Shown: in pieces, positions 35,760-44,280 of the stretch
How positions within the stretch are numbered: the stretch's first letter is position 1
Layout of the letters: each line of letters opens with the position of its first letter
From: Gammaproteobacteria bacterium
GTDB taxonomy: Bacteria > Pseudomonadota > Gammaproteobacteria > Steroidobacterales > Rariloculaceae
DNA length: 58,288 bases
NCBI GenBank assembly: GCA_017577365.1
Contig: PKRJ01000021.1
Location: forward strand, 1 to 58,288
Direction of reading: 5' to 3'
Made by a program: the position numbers and the translations under genes
Notes under the pieces: model-generated
What the model saw: only the letters and a program-made list of their open reading frames with translations
What the model was told of the DNA's origin: nothing
The model's database searches: none

Positions 35760-36554
35760 GTGAGCGCGCCCGTCGTCGTCGCGCTCGATGGTGTGTCGAA
35801 GTCGTTCGACGGCGGCGCGACGTTCGCGATCCGCGGTGTGACGCTCACCGTGCGGCGAGGCGAGCTCGTCGCGATCATCGGCCCTTCGGGCTCCGGTAAG
35901 ACCACGACGCTGAAGACCGTCAACCGTCTGATCGACGTCGACGAAGGGAGAGTCGCCGTCGCCGGCGAGCCGGTCGACGCGCTGCCGCCCCATGCGCTGC
36001 GCCGGCGGATCGGTTACGTTTTCCAGGGCATCGGGCTCTTTCCGCACTATACCGTCGCCGAGAACATCGCGGTCACGCCGCAGCTGCTAGGCTGGCCGCG
36101 GCCGCGGATCGCGGCCAGGGTGCGCGAGCTGCTCGATCTCGTGCAGCTGCCACAATCGATCGCGAATCGTTTGCCGGCCGAGCTCTCCGGAGGGCAGAGG
36201 CAGAGGGTCGGCGTCGCCCGCGCGCTCGCGGCGGAACCCGCGATCATGCTGATGGACGAGCCTTTCGGCGCGCTCGACCCGATCACGCGCGACACGCTCG
36301 CTGCGGAGTACCGACGACTGCACGAGCGCCTGGGCCTCACGACGCTGATCGTGACGCACGACGTGCTCGAGGCGCTCATGCTCGCGGATCGGATCGTGGT
36401 GATGCGAGCGGGCGAGGTCGCGGCGCAGGGCTCACCTCAGGAGCTCCTCGCGTTCGAGGGCGATCCTCGCGTCGCGCAGCTCTTGGACATGCCGCGCCGG
36501 CACGCCGAGCGCCTCGAGCGGCTGCTCCGTGACGCTGTACCGATGCGCGGGTGA
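35760..36554 (+). CDS. Osmolyte/betaine-type ABC importer ATP-binding protein (OpuCA-like)
   Basis: A 264-residue nucleotide-binding subunit of the quaternary-amine uptake class. It has Walker A GPSGSGKTTT (41-50) followed by LKTVNRLIDVDEG (the NRL/NRLI signature of this class), Q-loop YVFQGIGLFPHYTVAENIA, signature LSGGQRQRVGVARAL, Walker B IMLMDEPFGALDP and the switch His in IVTHDVLEAL. It lacks the C-terminal CBS pair that senses ionic strength in OpuA/OpuC. The GTG at 35760 follows GGGAGG. The permease-binding protein fusion begins 4 bases after the stop, so the two form a compact importer operon. Confidence 0.9.
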   Translation: MSAPVVVALDGVSKSFDGGATFAIRGVTLTVRRGELVAIIGPSGSGKTTTLKTVNRLIDVDEGRVAVAGEPVDALPPHALRRRIGYVFQGIGLFPHYTVAENIAVTPQLLGWPRPRIAARVRELLDLVQLPQSIANRLPAELSGGQRQRVGVARALAAEPAIMLMDEPFGALDPITRDTLAAEYRRLHERLGLTTLIVTHDVLEALMLADRIVVMRAGEVAAQGSPQELLAFEGDPRVAQLLDMPRRHAERLERLLRDAVPMRG

Positions 36555-36558
36555 CGTC

Positions 36559-38109
36559 GTGAGCGGGCAGCTCGAAGCGGCATGGCGCGTGCTGCCCGAG
36601 TACCTCGGCGAGCACGTCGTGCTCTCCGCGGCGTCGCTCGGGTTGGGGCTCGCGATCAGCGCGCCGCTCATGGTGCTCGCGCTGCGCAGCCCGCGCGTGC
36701 GCTTCACCGCTCTCGCGTTCGCGAGCGTCGTGCAGACGATTCCGAGCCTCGCGCTGCTCGCGTTGTTCTATCCGGTGCTGCTCGCGATGTCGGCCGCGAC
36801 GGCGAAGATCTTCGGAGTCGCTTTCTCGGCGCTCGGCTTCCTGCCGTCGCTCCTCGCGCTGACGCTGTACTCGATGCTGCCGATCCTTCGGAACGGGATC
36901 ACCGGCATTCTGAACCTCGACCCGGACGTCATCGAAGCGGCGCGCGCCGTCGGCTTCACGGACCGCGAACGGCTGTTGCGCGTGGAGCTGCCGCTCGCCG
37001 CGCCGATGCTGATGGCGGGGCTTCGCACGGCAGCCGTCTGGGTCATCGGCGCTGCGACGCTGTCGACGCCGGTCGGCCAGACGAGCCTCGGCAACTACAT
37101 CTTCACGGGTCTTCAGATCGAGAACTGGGTGTTCGTGCTGTTCGGCTGCGCCGCGGCCGCGTTGCTCGCGCTCACCGTCGACCTGCTGCTCGGCCTCATC
37201 GAATCCGGAACCGCGGAGCGCAAACCCATGCGCATCGCGCTCGGCGTCGCGGCGCTCGTCGTAGGCACGGCGGCGGCACTCGTGCCTCGGCTCGACGCGG
37301 CCCACCGAGCTCCGTACGTCGTCGGCGCGAAGAATTTCTCGGAGCAGCTCATCCTCGCGGAGCTCATCGCAGACCGCATCGAAGCGCACGGCGCGACGGC
37401 CGAGCAGCGCGTCGGCCTCGGCTCGACGATCGCGTTTCGCGCGCTCGCGCGCGGCGAGCTCGACGTGTACGTCGACTACTCGGGCACGTTGTGGGCGAAC
37501 ATCATGGGCCGCACGGATGCGCCGCCGCGCGACGAGGTGCTCGCCGAGCTCGCCGACTGGCTCGAGCGCGAGCACGGCGTCACGCTCCTCGGATCGCTCG
37601 GCTTCGAGAACGCGTATACGCTCGCGATGCGTCGCGAACGCGCGGCGGCGCTCGACGTCGAGACGATCGGGGACCTCGCCTCACGCGCGTCGGGGCTTTC
37701 GATCGGCGGCGACCTCGAATTCTTCGATCGGCCCGAGTGGGACGCGCTCCGGAACGCCTACGGCCTCCGCTTTTCGCGTCAACGGCAGTTCCAACCGACC
37801 TTCATGTACAAGGCCGTCGCCGACGGCGAGGTGGACGTGATCTCCGCGTTCTCGAGCGACGGCCGCGTCGCGGCCTTCGATCTCGTGACGCTCGAGGACA
37901 CGCAGCACGCCATCCCGCCCTACGACGCCGTCGTGCTGCTCTCGCCGCATCGTGCCGACGATCCCCTGCTGCGCGCTGCGCTCGAGCCGCTGCTCGGCGC
38001 GATCACGATCGAGACGATGCGTGAAGCGAACCTGATGGTCGATCGCGACGAAGGCAAGGTGACACCGGAAGCGGCGGCGCGGTGGCTAGCGGAACGCGTC
38101 GGGCCCTGA
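36559..38109 (+). CDS. Fused permease and substrate-binding protein of a betaine/choline-type ABC importer
   Basis: A 516-residue fusion. Residues about 1-215 are a BPD permease of the OpuCB type (helices in VVLSAASLGLGLAISAPLMV and ASVVQTIPSLALLALFYPVL; coupling EAARAVGFTDRERLLRVELP). A further membrane segment (ALGVAALVVGTAAALVP) leads into an OpuAC/OpuCC-type binding domain (about 245-515: VVGAKNFSEQLILAELIAD; LDVYVDYSGTLWANIMG; FMYKAVADGEVDVISAFSSD). I take the GTG at 36559; a GTG at 36529 is possible. Tethering one binding domain to each permease resembles OpuCBC/EgtUBC fusions, so choline, betaine, carnitine or ergothioneine are all plausible ligands. No second permease is present. Confidence 0.88.
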   Translation: MSGQLEAAWRVLPEYLGEHVVLSAASLGLGLAISAPLMVLALRSPRVRFTALAFASVVQTIPSLALLALFYPVLLAMSAATAKIFGVAFSALGFLPSLLALTLYSMLPILRNGITGILNLDPDVIEAARAVGFTDRERLLRVELPLAAPMLMAGLRTAAVWVIGAATLSTPVGQTSLGNYIFTGLQIENWVFVLFGCAAAALLALTVDLLLGLIESGTAERKPMRIALGVAALVVGTAAALVPRLDAAHRAPYVVGAKNFSEQLILAELIADRIEAHGATAEQRVGLGSTIAFRALARGELDVYVDYSGTLWANIMGRTDAPPRDEVLAELADWLEREHGVTLLGSLGFENAYTLAMRRERAAALDVETIGDLASRASGLSIGGDLEFFDRPEWDALRNAYGLRFSRQRQFQPTFMYKAVADGEVDVISAFSSDGRVAAFDLVTLEDTQHAIPPYDAVVLLSPHRADDPLLRAALEPLLGAITIETMREANLMVDRDEGKVTPEAAARWLAERVGP

Positions 38110-38190
38110 CGGGCCGTTCCTCGCCCCCCTGCGCCTCGAGCGATCGCCGGTGATACGCTTGCGCGCGTTCGGACAACACGGAGGATCGTC

Positions 38191-39060
38191 GTGCATCGAG
38201 TGCTCGCTCTATGTCTGCTGGCCTTTGCGGCGCTGACCCGCGCGCAACCCGACGAGTCGGGCGACCGGATCATCGTGTCCGGGGCGTCCGGTAATCTCGG
38301 CGAGCTGACGGTTCAGGCGCTGCTCGAACGCGGCGTGCCGGCGAGCCGGCTGATCCTCGTCAGCCGTACGCCGGAGAAGCTCGAGAAGTACGCGGCGATG
38401 GGCGCGAGCACGCGCTTCGGCGATTTCACGCGGCCGGAATCGCTGCCGTCCGCTTACGCGGGCGGCACGCGGATGCTCCTGATCAGCATCGGCGGCGGCG
38501 CGCTGCCGGAGCCGCGTCCGGTGCTCCATCGGCGCGCGATCGAAGCGGCAATCGCCGCCGGCGTCGAGCACATCGTCTACACCTCGTGGGCCGCGATCAG
38601 CCAGGGGGACGAAGGAGGCATCTCGGCCGATCACGTCGCGACCGAGAAGATCCTGATGGAGTCGGACGTCGCGTGGACGATCCTGAGAAACTCGGTGTAC
38701 ATGGACGGCGTGCCCGACCAGGCGCGCCGGATGATCGAGTCCGGCCGAGCCGTCGTGTCGCCGGACGACGTCGGGATGAGCTACGTCACGCGGGCGGATT
38801 GCGCGGCCGCGGCCGGCGCCGTGCTGACGACGCCCGGGCACGAGAACAAGATCTACGACATCACGGGGCCTGCGGTCGTCGGCATCCGCGGCATCGCCGA
38901 GGCGGCTGCGGCCGTGAGCGGCAAAGCGATCGAGATCGTCGAGGGGCGCGCCGGGGGAGGATTCGCACTGCGGTCGCTCGCCTTCACGTCGCCGGATTTC
39001 GAAAGGCTGACCGGACGCCGGCCGACGAGCGTGCGAGAGCTGCTCGAGTCGACGCTGTGA
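38191..39060 (+). CDS. NmrA-like NAD(P)-binding Rossmann protein with an N-terminal signal peptide
   Basis: A 289-residue atypical SDR of the NmrA/QOR2 kind: dinucleotide motif IIVSGASGNLGELTVQALLE (residues about 27-46), SRTPEKLEKYAAMGASTRFGDF after the second strand, HIVYTSWAAIS in place of the usual active-site strand, and a C-terminal substrate lobe. What is unusual is the start: MHRVLALCLLAFAALTRAQPD reads as a cleavable signal peptide (cut after TRA), with GGAGG upstream of the GTG. NAD(P)H is not normally available in the periplasm, so an exported form, a Tat/other route, or a mis-assigned start are all possible. Function unknown. Confidence 0.8.
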   Translation: MHRVLALCLLAFAALTRAQPDESGDRIIVSGASGNLGELTVQALLERGVPASRLILVSRTPEKLEKYAAMGASTRFGDFTRPESLPSAYAGGTRMLLISIGGGALPEPRPVLHRRAIEAAIAAGVEHIVYTSWAAISQGDEGGISADHVATEKILMESDVAWTILRNSVYMDGVPDQARRMIESGRAVVSPDDVGMSYVTRADCAAAAGAVLTTPGHENKIYDITGPAVVGIRGIAEAAAAVSGKAIEIVEGRAGGGFALRSLAFTSPDFERLTGRRPTSVRELLESTL

Positions 39061-39201
39061 GCGCAGCGACGCTCCGTAAGAATCGAGTCGGCAATAGCGC
39101 ACCGGAAGCTTGCGCCGCTGTCCAACGCCTCGCGTAAACTCTGCCCGCCGAGAAACCACGGAGCGGTTTCCGGCCTTCTTCTTGCAAGGAGCAGAAAGCC
39201 A

Positions 39202-39837
39202 ATGTTCGGTCGCAAGACGACAATGATCACCGAAGCCGAGGCGCTGCCGGGTCGGGACGAGCCGATGCCCGTCACGAACGAGCACTTCGTGCTGCATCGG
39301 CCGATCCAACCGCCGTTCCCGGAAGGGTTCGAGTCGGTGCTGTTCGGCATGGGCTGCTTCTGGGGCGCCGAGCGCGCGTTCTGGACGCTGCCCGGTGTCT
39401 ACACGACGGCGGTCGGCTACGCGGGCGGCTATACCCCGAATCCCACTTATCGCGAGGTCTGCACCGGGCTCACCGGCCACGCGGAGGTCGTGCTCGTCGT
39501 TTACGATCCGGAGGAGCTGCCGTTCGCGAAGCTGCTCGAGATCTTCTGGGAGTCGCACGATCCGACGCAGGGCATGCGGCAGGGCAACGATATCGGCACG
39601 CAGTATCGCTCAGCGATCTACGTCGGCGACGACGCGCGGCGCGCGGAGGCCGTGCAGAGCCGCGACCGCTATCAGCGGGCACTGTCGGCGCGCGGCTTCG
39701 GAAAGATCACGACGGAGATCTGCGGAGCGCAGCCGTTCTACTACGCCGAGGATTATCACCAGCAATATCTCGCGAAGAATCCCGGCGGATACTGCGGTCT
39801 CGGCGGCTGCGGCGTGCCTTATCGCGCGACGGCCTGA
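39202..39837 (+). CDS. msrA: Peptide-methionine (S)-S-oxide reductase
   Basis: Reduces the S-form of methionine sulfoxide in proteins using thioredoxin. The 211-residue protein contains the catalytic GMGCFWGAERAFW with Cys52, then TTAVGYAGGYTPNPTYREVC, TGHAEVVLVVYDP and the HDPTQGMRQGNDIGTQYRSA substrate segment. The C-terminal GGYCGLGGCGVPY supplies resolving cysteines. The first 40 or so residues match the longer, E. coli-like MsrA form. AGGAG lies upstream of the ATG at 39202. It stands alone and converges with the small lipoprotein gene. Confidence 0.96.
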   Translation: MFGRKTTMITEAEALPGRDEPMPVTNEHFVLHRPIQPPFPEGFESVLFGMGCFWGAERAFWTLPGVYTTAVGYAGGYTPNPTYREVCTGLTGHAEVVLVVYDPEELPFAKLLEIFWESHDPTQGMRQGNDIGTQYRSAIYVGDDARRAEAVQSRDRYQRALSARGFGKITTEICGAQPFYYAEDYHQQYLAKNPGGYCGLGGCGVPYRATA

Positions 39838-39863
39838 CGGGGGGAACCCGTCTCGTCGGACGG

Positions 39864-40268
39864 TTAGCGCCCCGCCGGAACGCACGGCGCGTCTATCGGC
39901 CTTCGCTCGTCCGTCGACTCGCGCACGAGGAAGCAGCGCTTCCCGCGCAGCACGAGGCGAAAACGCTCGGGCCTCTCGTACGAGCGTCCCGATAAGGGCC
40001 GCCCCTGCGCGTCGCGCGGCTCGCGACGCTCGATGATCAGCCGGCTCTCGTCCGCGAGCGCGTCCGCAGCGAGCGTGACCGGCGCGCCGCCGAGCCACTC
40101 GCTGACGACGCGCGCGAGCTCCGCATGGCTTTCCGGGGTCGGATCGCGAATCAGGGCCGGCACGTCGCGGTCGGCCGACGCGGGAGCGCCGGCGCAACCC
40201 GCGAGCGCGACCCCGGACGCGGCGACGAGCCGCGTCACGGCACGACGACGATGCGATTCTCGAGCCAT
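39864..40268 (-). CDS. Small putative lipoprotein of unknown function
   Basis: A 134-residue protein. An arginine-rich N-tip and hydrophobic segment end in a good lipobox VALAGC (Cys25). The mature part (RDPTPESHAELARVVSEWLG; VTLAADALADESRLIIERRE; RFRLVLRGKRCFLVRESTDE) looks like a small alpha/beta domain with two cysteines. I do not recognise the family. Its ATG lies 34 bases inside the 3' end of the S41 peptidase gene, so the two are probably translated together and may act together in the envelope. Confidence 0.65.
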   Translation of the reverse strand: MARESHRRRAVTRLVAASGVALAGCAGAPASADRDVPALIRDPTPESHAELARVVSEWLGGAPVTLAADALADESRLIIERREPRDAQGRPLSGRSYERPERFRLVLRGKRCFLVRESTDERRPIDAPCVPAGR

Positions 40269-41839
40269 GGCGACTTGGGCGCGACGCCGTCGCTCGTTGC
40301 CACCGGCGCCGCGGATTTCGAGACTCCGCTGACGCTGCCGAAGGGAATCGGCGGACATCCTTCGCCCGCGATGTGCCCGAGGGCGGCGGCGAAGCGCGCC
40401 TCTTCCGGATCGCCGAGGGGCTTCGAGAAATCGTCGGCCACGTAGCAGCCCGGAACCGGCACGCCGCGATCGGAGGGCGTGTTCTCCGGCGAGAATCCGT
40501 TCGGATATTCGGCGAAACCCTTCTCGTTCACGGACTCGAACTGGATCGCGAAATACGTCGTGCCGCAGTTGTCGGCCGGATAGAAGCCGTAGGGTTTGCC
40601 GCAGGTCGTGCCGCCGATCTGAATGACCTCGACGTCGATGCCGCGCAGCGCGTTGATGATCGACTCGCTCGCCGAGCACGTGGTCGAGCCGGTCAGCACG
40701 TAGACGCGACCGAGATTCAGCGTCGGCAGCGGCTCACCCGGGTTCCGCGAGAATCCGACCGTGACGTCGATAAACGGCATCGGCGTCAGCGGCTCGCGGG
40801 TGACCGGATTCGTCGTCGGATGCTTATCGTTGAAACGCATGCTCTCGAAGATCCGGCCAGCCGTATGCGTCGGCCCCGCGATCATGTACGCGAGCTGGCT
40901 CGCGATCGCGAGATATCCGCCGCCGTTATAGCGGATATCGAGCACCAGATGTTCCACGCCCGCGTCGCGAAGCTCCGTGATCGCGTCGAAGAGCATGTCC
41001 TCGGCGATCGCGATGTGATCGGTGAAAAGCAAATATCCGACCGTCCCGTGCTGCGTCTCGATCATCTGCACGTTCTGCACCGGAGCGAGCGACACGATCT
41101 CGGAGGTCAGCAGCACGGTACGCGGCTCGGTCGCGCCGAAGTCGAGCAGCTCGAAAGAGTGCGTCTCGCCGGCCCTCGTGGGAAACAGCCCGGCCTCGAC
41201 CATCGCGAGCGCAAGGGTGCTCGATACGGACGCGAGATCGACGCCGTCGACCTCGAGCACCTCGGTGCCACGCTCGATGCCCGCCATTTTCGCCGGCGAA
41301 TCGGGGTGGACGTACGCTGCGACGACGCGCAGCGGAGGCTCTTGGCTGACGACCGCCCACTGCACGCCGTAGCCGGCCGATTCGCCCGATTGCGACAGCG
41401 CGATCCATTCCTCCGTGGGCATCGAGAAATGGAAGCGATCCTTGGGCTTCCCGTCGACGAGCTCGGGAGTTTTTAGCAAATCGAAATATGCCGGCGTCGC
41501 ATAGAGCGCCGGGTTGCGATCCACGATCTCGTCGTACCAGAGGTAGAGCTCGTGGTGCCACGAGCGCAGCCAGTTGTTCTCCGTGAGCGTCGAGCCCGGC
41601 AGGTCGTTCGTGCCCGGACGCGGCACCCTGCACTGCCCGGCGAACGCCGTGTACGGCGCGAAGACGCCGGGAGCCCAACCGCCGCCTGGCGCGCTCGGCG
41701 GATCACCGGGGTTCGGGGAAGCGGGCGCCGAGCCGCCGCCCCCGCCGCCGCAGCCCGCGGCACAGGCGACGGCGACGACGCAAACGGCACACCGCACGGC
41801 TCTCGAGAAAGACTCGCGGAACGAGCGAATCTTCGCCAT
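40235..41839 (-). CDS. S41-family peptidase lipoprotein (C-terminal processing protease-like)
   Basis: A 534-residue periplasm-facing protein. A signal with lipobox ACAAGC is followed by a glycine/proline-rich linker, a helical N-domain (NWLRSWHHELYLWYDEIVDR), a PDZ-like domain (VVAAYVHPDSPAKMAGIERG; VLEVDGVDL) and the S41 tail-specific protease core. That core includes HLVLDIRYNGGGYLAIASQL and VYVLTGSTTCSASESIINAL, where the Ser of SASE is the likely nucleophile, then IGGTTCGKPYG. I see no obvious C-terminal processing lysine in the usual position, which suggests a tricorn/photosystem-type variant. I chose the ATG at 41839 over a TTG two codons upstream. It overlaps the small lipoprotein gene downstream. 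Confidence 0.88.
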   Translation of the reverse strand: MAKIRSFRESFSRAVRCAVCVVAVACAAGCGGGGGGSAPASPNPGDPPSAPGGGWAPGVFAPYTAFAGQCRVPRPGTNDLPGSTLTENNWLRSWHHELYLWYDEIVDRNPALYATPAYFDLLKTPELVDGKPKDRFHFSMPTEEWIALSQSGESAGYGVQWAVVSQEPPLRVVAAYVHPDSPAKMAGIERGTEVLEVDGVDLASVSSTLALAMVEAGLFPTRAGETHSFELLDFGATEPRTVLLTSEIVSLAPVQNVQMIETQHGTVGYLLFTDHIAIAEDMLFDAITELRDAGVEHLVLDIRYNGGGYLAIASQLAYMIAGPTHTAGRIFESMRFNDKHPTTNPVTREPLTPMPFIDVTVGFSRNPGEPLPTLNLGRVYVLTGSTTCSASESIINALRGIDVEVIQIGGTTCGKPYGFYPADNCGTTYFAIQFESVNEKGFAEYPNGFSPENTPSDRGVPVPGCYVADDFSKPLGDPEEARFAAALGHIAGEGCPPIPFGSVSGVSKSAAPVATSDGVAPKSPWLENRIVVVP

Positions 41840-41995
41840 ACGCAACCGAAACGTTCGCCGGATACCGGCACGATTGTGCCACGGACCCAGTCAACCCATG
41901 CAATAGTTGCGTAGTCGGCATCATGCGATATCGCGTAAGATCGGCGTCGCCGCGTTGCCGCGCCCTCGATCGAGCCTGGAGCCTTCGGATCGTTC

Positions 41996-44137
41996 TCAGC
42001 GCCTGGGGAAACGGACTCTGAACACCGCGCCGCCGCCGTCCGGCAGGTTGTCGGCGGTCACGCTGCCGCCGTGGAATTCGGTGATCAGCGCGACGATGTG
42101 CAGTCCGAGCCCGAGGTGCGGGCGGCCGTCGTCGGGCGTCCCGCGTCTGACCGAGACGAGCGAATCGAATAGCCGCTCGCGCATCTCCTCCGGAAGCTTC
42201 GGGCCGCGGTTCGACACCGAAAGCTCGAGCTCGGCACCGCGATCCTCCAACGCGATCTCGATTGTCGATCCGGGCGGGCTGAAGCCGACCGCGTTGTCGA
42301 TCAGCTTGTCGATCAGCTGCGCGACGAGCTCGCCGGAACCGACGACCTCGGCGTTCTTCGTCCCCATACGCAACGCGAATCGCCGCTCGGGATAGATATC
42401 GGCGTACGCCCCGGCGCAGGCCTCGACGACCGCGGCGAGATCGAACGGTTGCGGATCCGTATCGCGGATCGCCTGCTCCATGCGCGTCGCCTCGCTCATC
42501 GCCGCGAGAATCGCATCGAGCCTTCCGGCGCCGTCGCGCAACCGCTCGAGATAGGGCCGCGCCGCGGGCGACTCCACCTCTTGCTCGAGATTGTCGAGCG
42601 ACGTCGAAACGACGGCGAGCGGCGTGCGCAGCTCGTGCGACAGCTTGCCGGCGAGCGTCTTCAGATACTGCGTGTGCTCGCGCAGCCGCTCGAGCAGGTC
42701 CGCGAAGCTGCGCGAGAGATCCCCGAGCTCATCGCGGGCATTGCGTCCCGGCAACGCGACGTCGATCTCGCCTTTCGGGCCGAGCGCGTTCTCCGCGGCG
42801 CGCGCGAGCCGCCGCACGCGCACCGACAAGAGCGTCGCATAGCCGAGCAAGCCGAGCGCGACGACGACGGTGGCGAGCAGCGTGAACGACATCAGCCGCA
42901 GCAGCGCCCGATTCGTCAGCGTAAGGATCGGGTCGCTGCGCTGCTCGAGCAGAACCGCACCGATGATCTCTTCGCCGAAGCTCGCATCCCGTATCGGCTG
43001 GCTCCCCGCTCCGTCGGGCCGAGCGAGCAGGCCCCCCTCTGCGAACGCCGGCTCGGTCTCGCCGTTTCGTCGAACGACGATCGGCGCCGCGGCGACGACC
43101 GTCGCGCTCTGCTCGGGCCCGCCGCGATACCACGCGGTGGCCGGGCGTCCGTCGAGCGCGGCGCGCAGCCCCGGATCGGCGAGTCGGCCGAGCGGCCGCT
43201 CGAGCCCTTCGTACGCCGGGTCGTCGCGGCGCAGCAGCACGCGGAACAGCGCACCGGCGAGGCCGTCCGTCGCCTCGGAGAAGGGCTCGATCTCGTCGAC
43301 CGGGCCGGTATCGGCGAGGACCCAGCCGTCCGCGTCGACGATCCGGAATCGCCCGTCGGGCTCGCCGAATGCCTGCAGGATCTCGTCGAGATCGGGTTGC
43401 CGACGAACGAGCGGACCGGGCGCGCCATGCTCGGTATCCCACGTCGCATCGACCGACGAGACACGCGCTGTGCCGTCGACGCTATCGACGTCGATGAAGC
43501 CGACGCCGAGCGCCTGGCCCGCGACGCTGAGCGGTATGCGTATCTCGAGCGCGAATCCGTCGGGCGTCTCCTGCCAGAAACTTTGTATGCGATCCTCGTA
43601 ATCCTCGGTCGGCGCGAACCGCGGCGCGCTCGTGCGTCGCGCCCGAAACGGCCCCGGCGCGCGCGTGCCGAGCACGAACGTCTCGACGACGCCCGCGTCG
43701 CTCTCGACGGTGACGATCAGCCGGTCCCCGAAGAGACTCTCCTCCGGCGAGCCTTCGTAGACGATCTCGTCGTCGCGCGCGGCGAAAAACACGTACGCGT
43801 GACGGTCGTGCGCGCCGACCCACAGCCGATGCCGTCCGGCAACGACGAGCGCGGCGTCGTCGGGCGTCGTCCAATCGCTCCTGAAGCCGTCGAGAGCGGG
43901 TTCCGCCGGCAAAGGCGCGGCGTACAGGGTATCGCCGCGCGAGCGGCCGCCGACTCGCCGCTCGATCAGCGCGGCCTGCTCGTCGAGCGCGGCCGCGACC
44001 GTGCGAGCGCTCGCGAGCATCGCCTGCTCCAAGCCGCTGCGCAGCGCCGCCTCCATCTCTTGCACGAAGCGGTATCCCGCCCAAGGCAGCACGAGCGTGA
44101 GCAGCCCGAACGCGAGAAGCTGGGCTCTTAACGACAT
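41996..44137 (-). CDS. PdsS-type sensor histidine kinase (dedicated sortase system family)
   Basis: A 713-residue kinase: first membrane helix (LLAFGLLTLVLPWAGYRFV), a large periplasmic region (about 30-410) with a CBM9-like module (GFRSDWTTPDDAALVVAGRH and VYVFFAARDDEIVYEGS-like strands, 80-220), second helix (about 414-436), HAMP, a HisKA dimer with phospho-acceptor His501 (KLSHELRTPLAVVS) and an HATPase (NAVGFSPPGSTIEI; LGLGLHIVALI). This plan is that of the kinase described for proteobacterial dedicated sortase systems (TIGR03785, from memory). Its cognate regulator type is encoded at 26032, not next door. The neighbours are a DUF924 gene (divergent) and the S41 peptidase. Confidence 0.87.
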   Translation of the reverse strand: MSLRAQLLAFGLLTLVLPWAGYRFVQEMEAALRSGLEQAMLASARTVAAALDEQAALIERRVGGRSRGDTLYAAPLPAEPALDGFRSDWTTPDDAALVVAGRHRLWVGAHDRHAYVFFAARDDEIVYEGSPEESLFGDRLIVTVESDAGVVETFVLGTRAPGPFRARRTSAPRFAPTEDYEDRIQSFWQETPDGFALEIRIPLSVAGQALGVGFIDVDSVDGTARVSSVDATWDTEHGAPGPLVRRQPDLDEILQAFGEPDGRFRIVDADGWVLADTGPVDEIEPFSEATDGLAGALFRVLLRRDDPAYEGLERPLGRLADPGLRAALDGRPATAWYRGGPEQSATVVAAAPIVVRRNGETEPAFAEGGLLARPDGAGSQPIRDASFGEEIIGAVLLEQRSDPILTLTNRALLRLMSFTLLATVVVALGLLGYATLLSVRVRRLARAAENALGPKGEIDVALPGRNARDELGDLSRSFADLLERLREHTQYLKTLAGKLSHELRTPLAVVSTSLDNLEQEVESPAARPYLERLRDGAGRLDAILAAMSEATRMEQAIRDTDPQPFDLAAVVEACAGAYADIYPERRFALRMGTKNAEVVGSGELVAQLIDKLIDNAVGFSPPGSTIEIALEDRGAELELSVSNRGPKLPEEMRERLFDSLVSVRRGTPDDGRPHLGLGLHIVALITEFHGGSVTADNLPDGGGAVFRVRFPRR

Positions 44138-44280
44138 TCGAGTTGCCCGTCGACCATGCGTATCCCGAGCGACGCTCCGACATCGATTGTAGGACCGTGC
44201 CGCTTCAGCGTCTTGCCGGGCCGTCCCGTCGGCTCTTGGCGACGCCGCCGGCGCAACGTAAGGTACGTCGATGAAGAACG

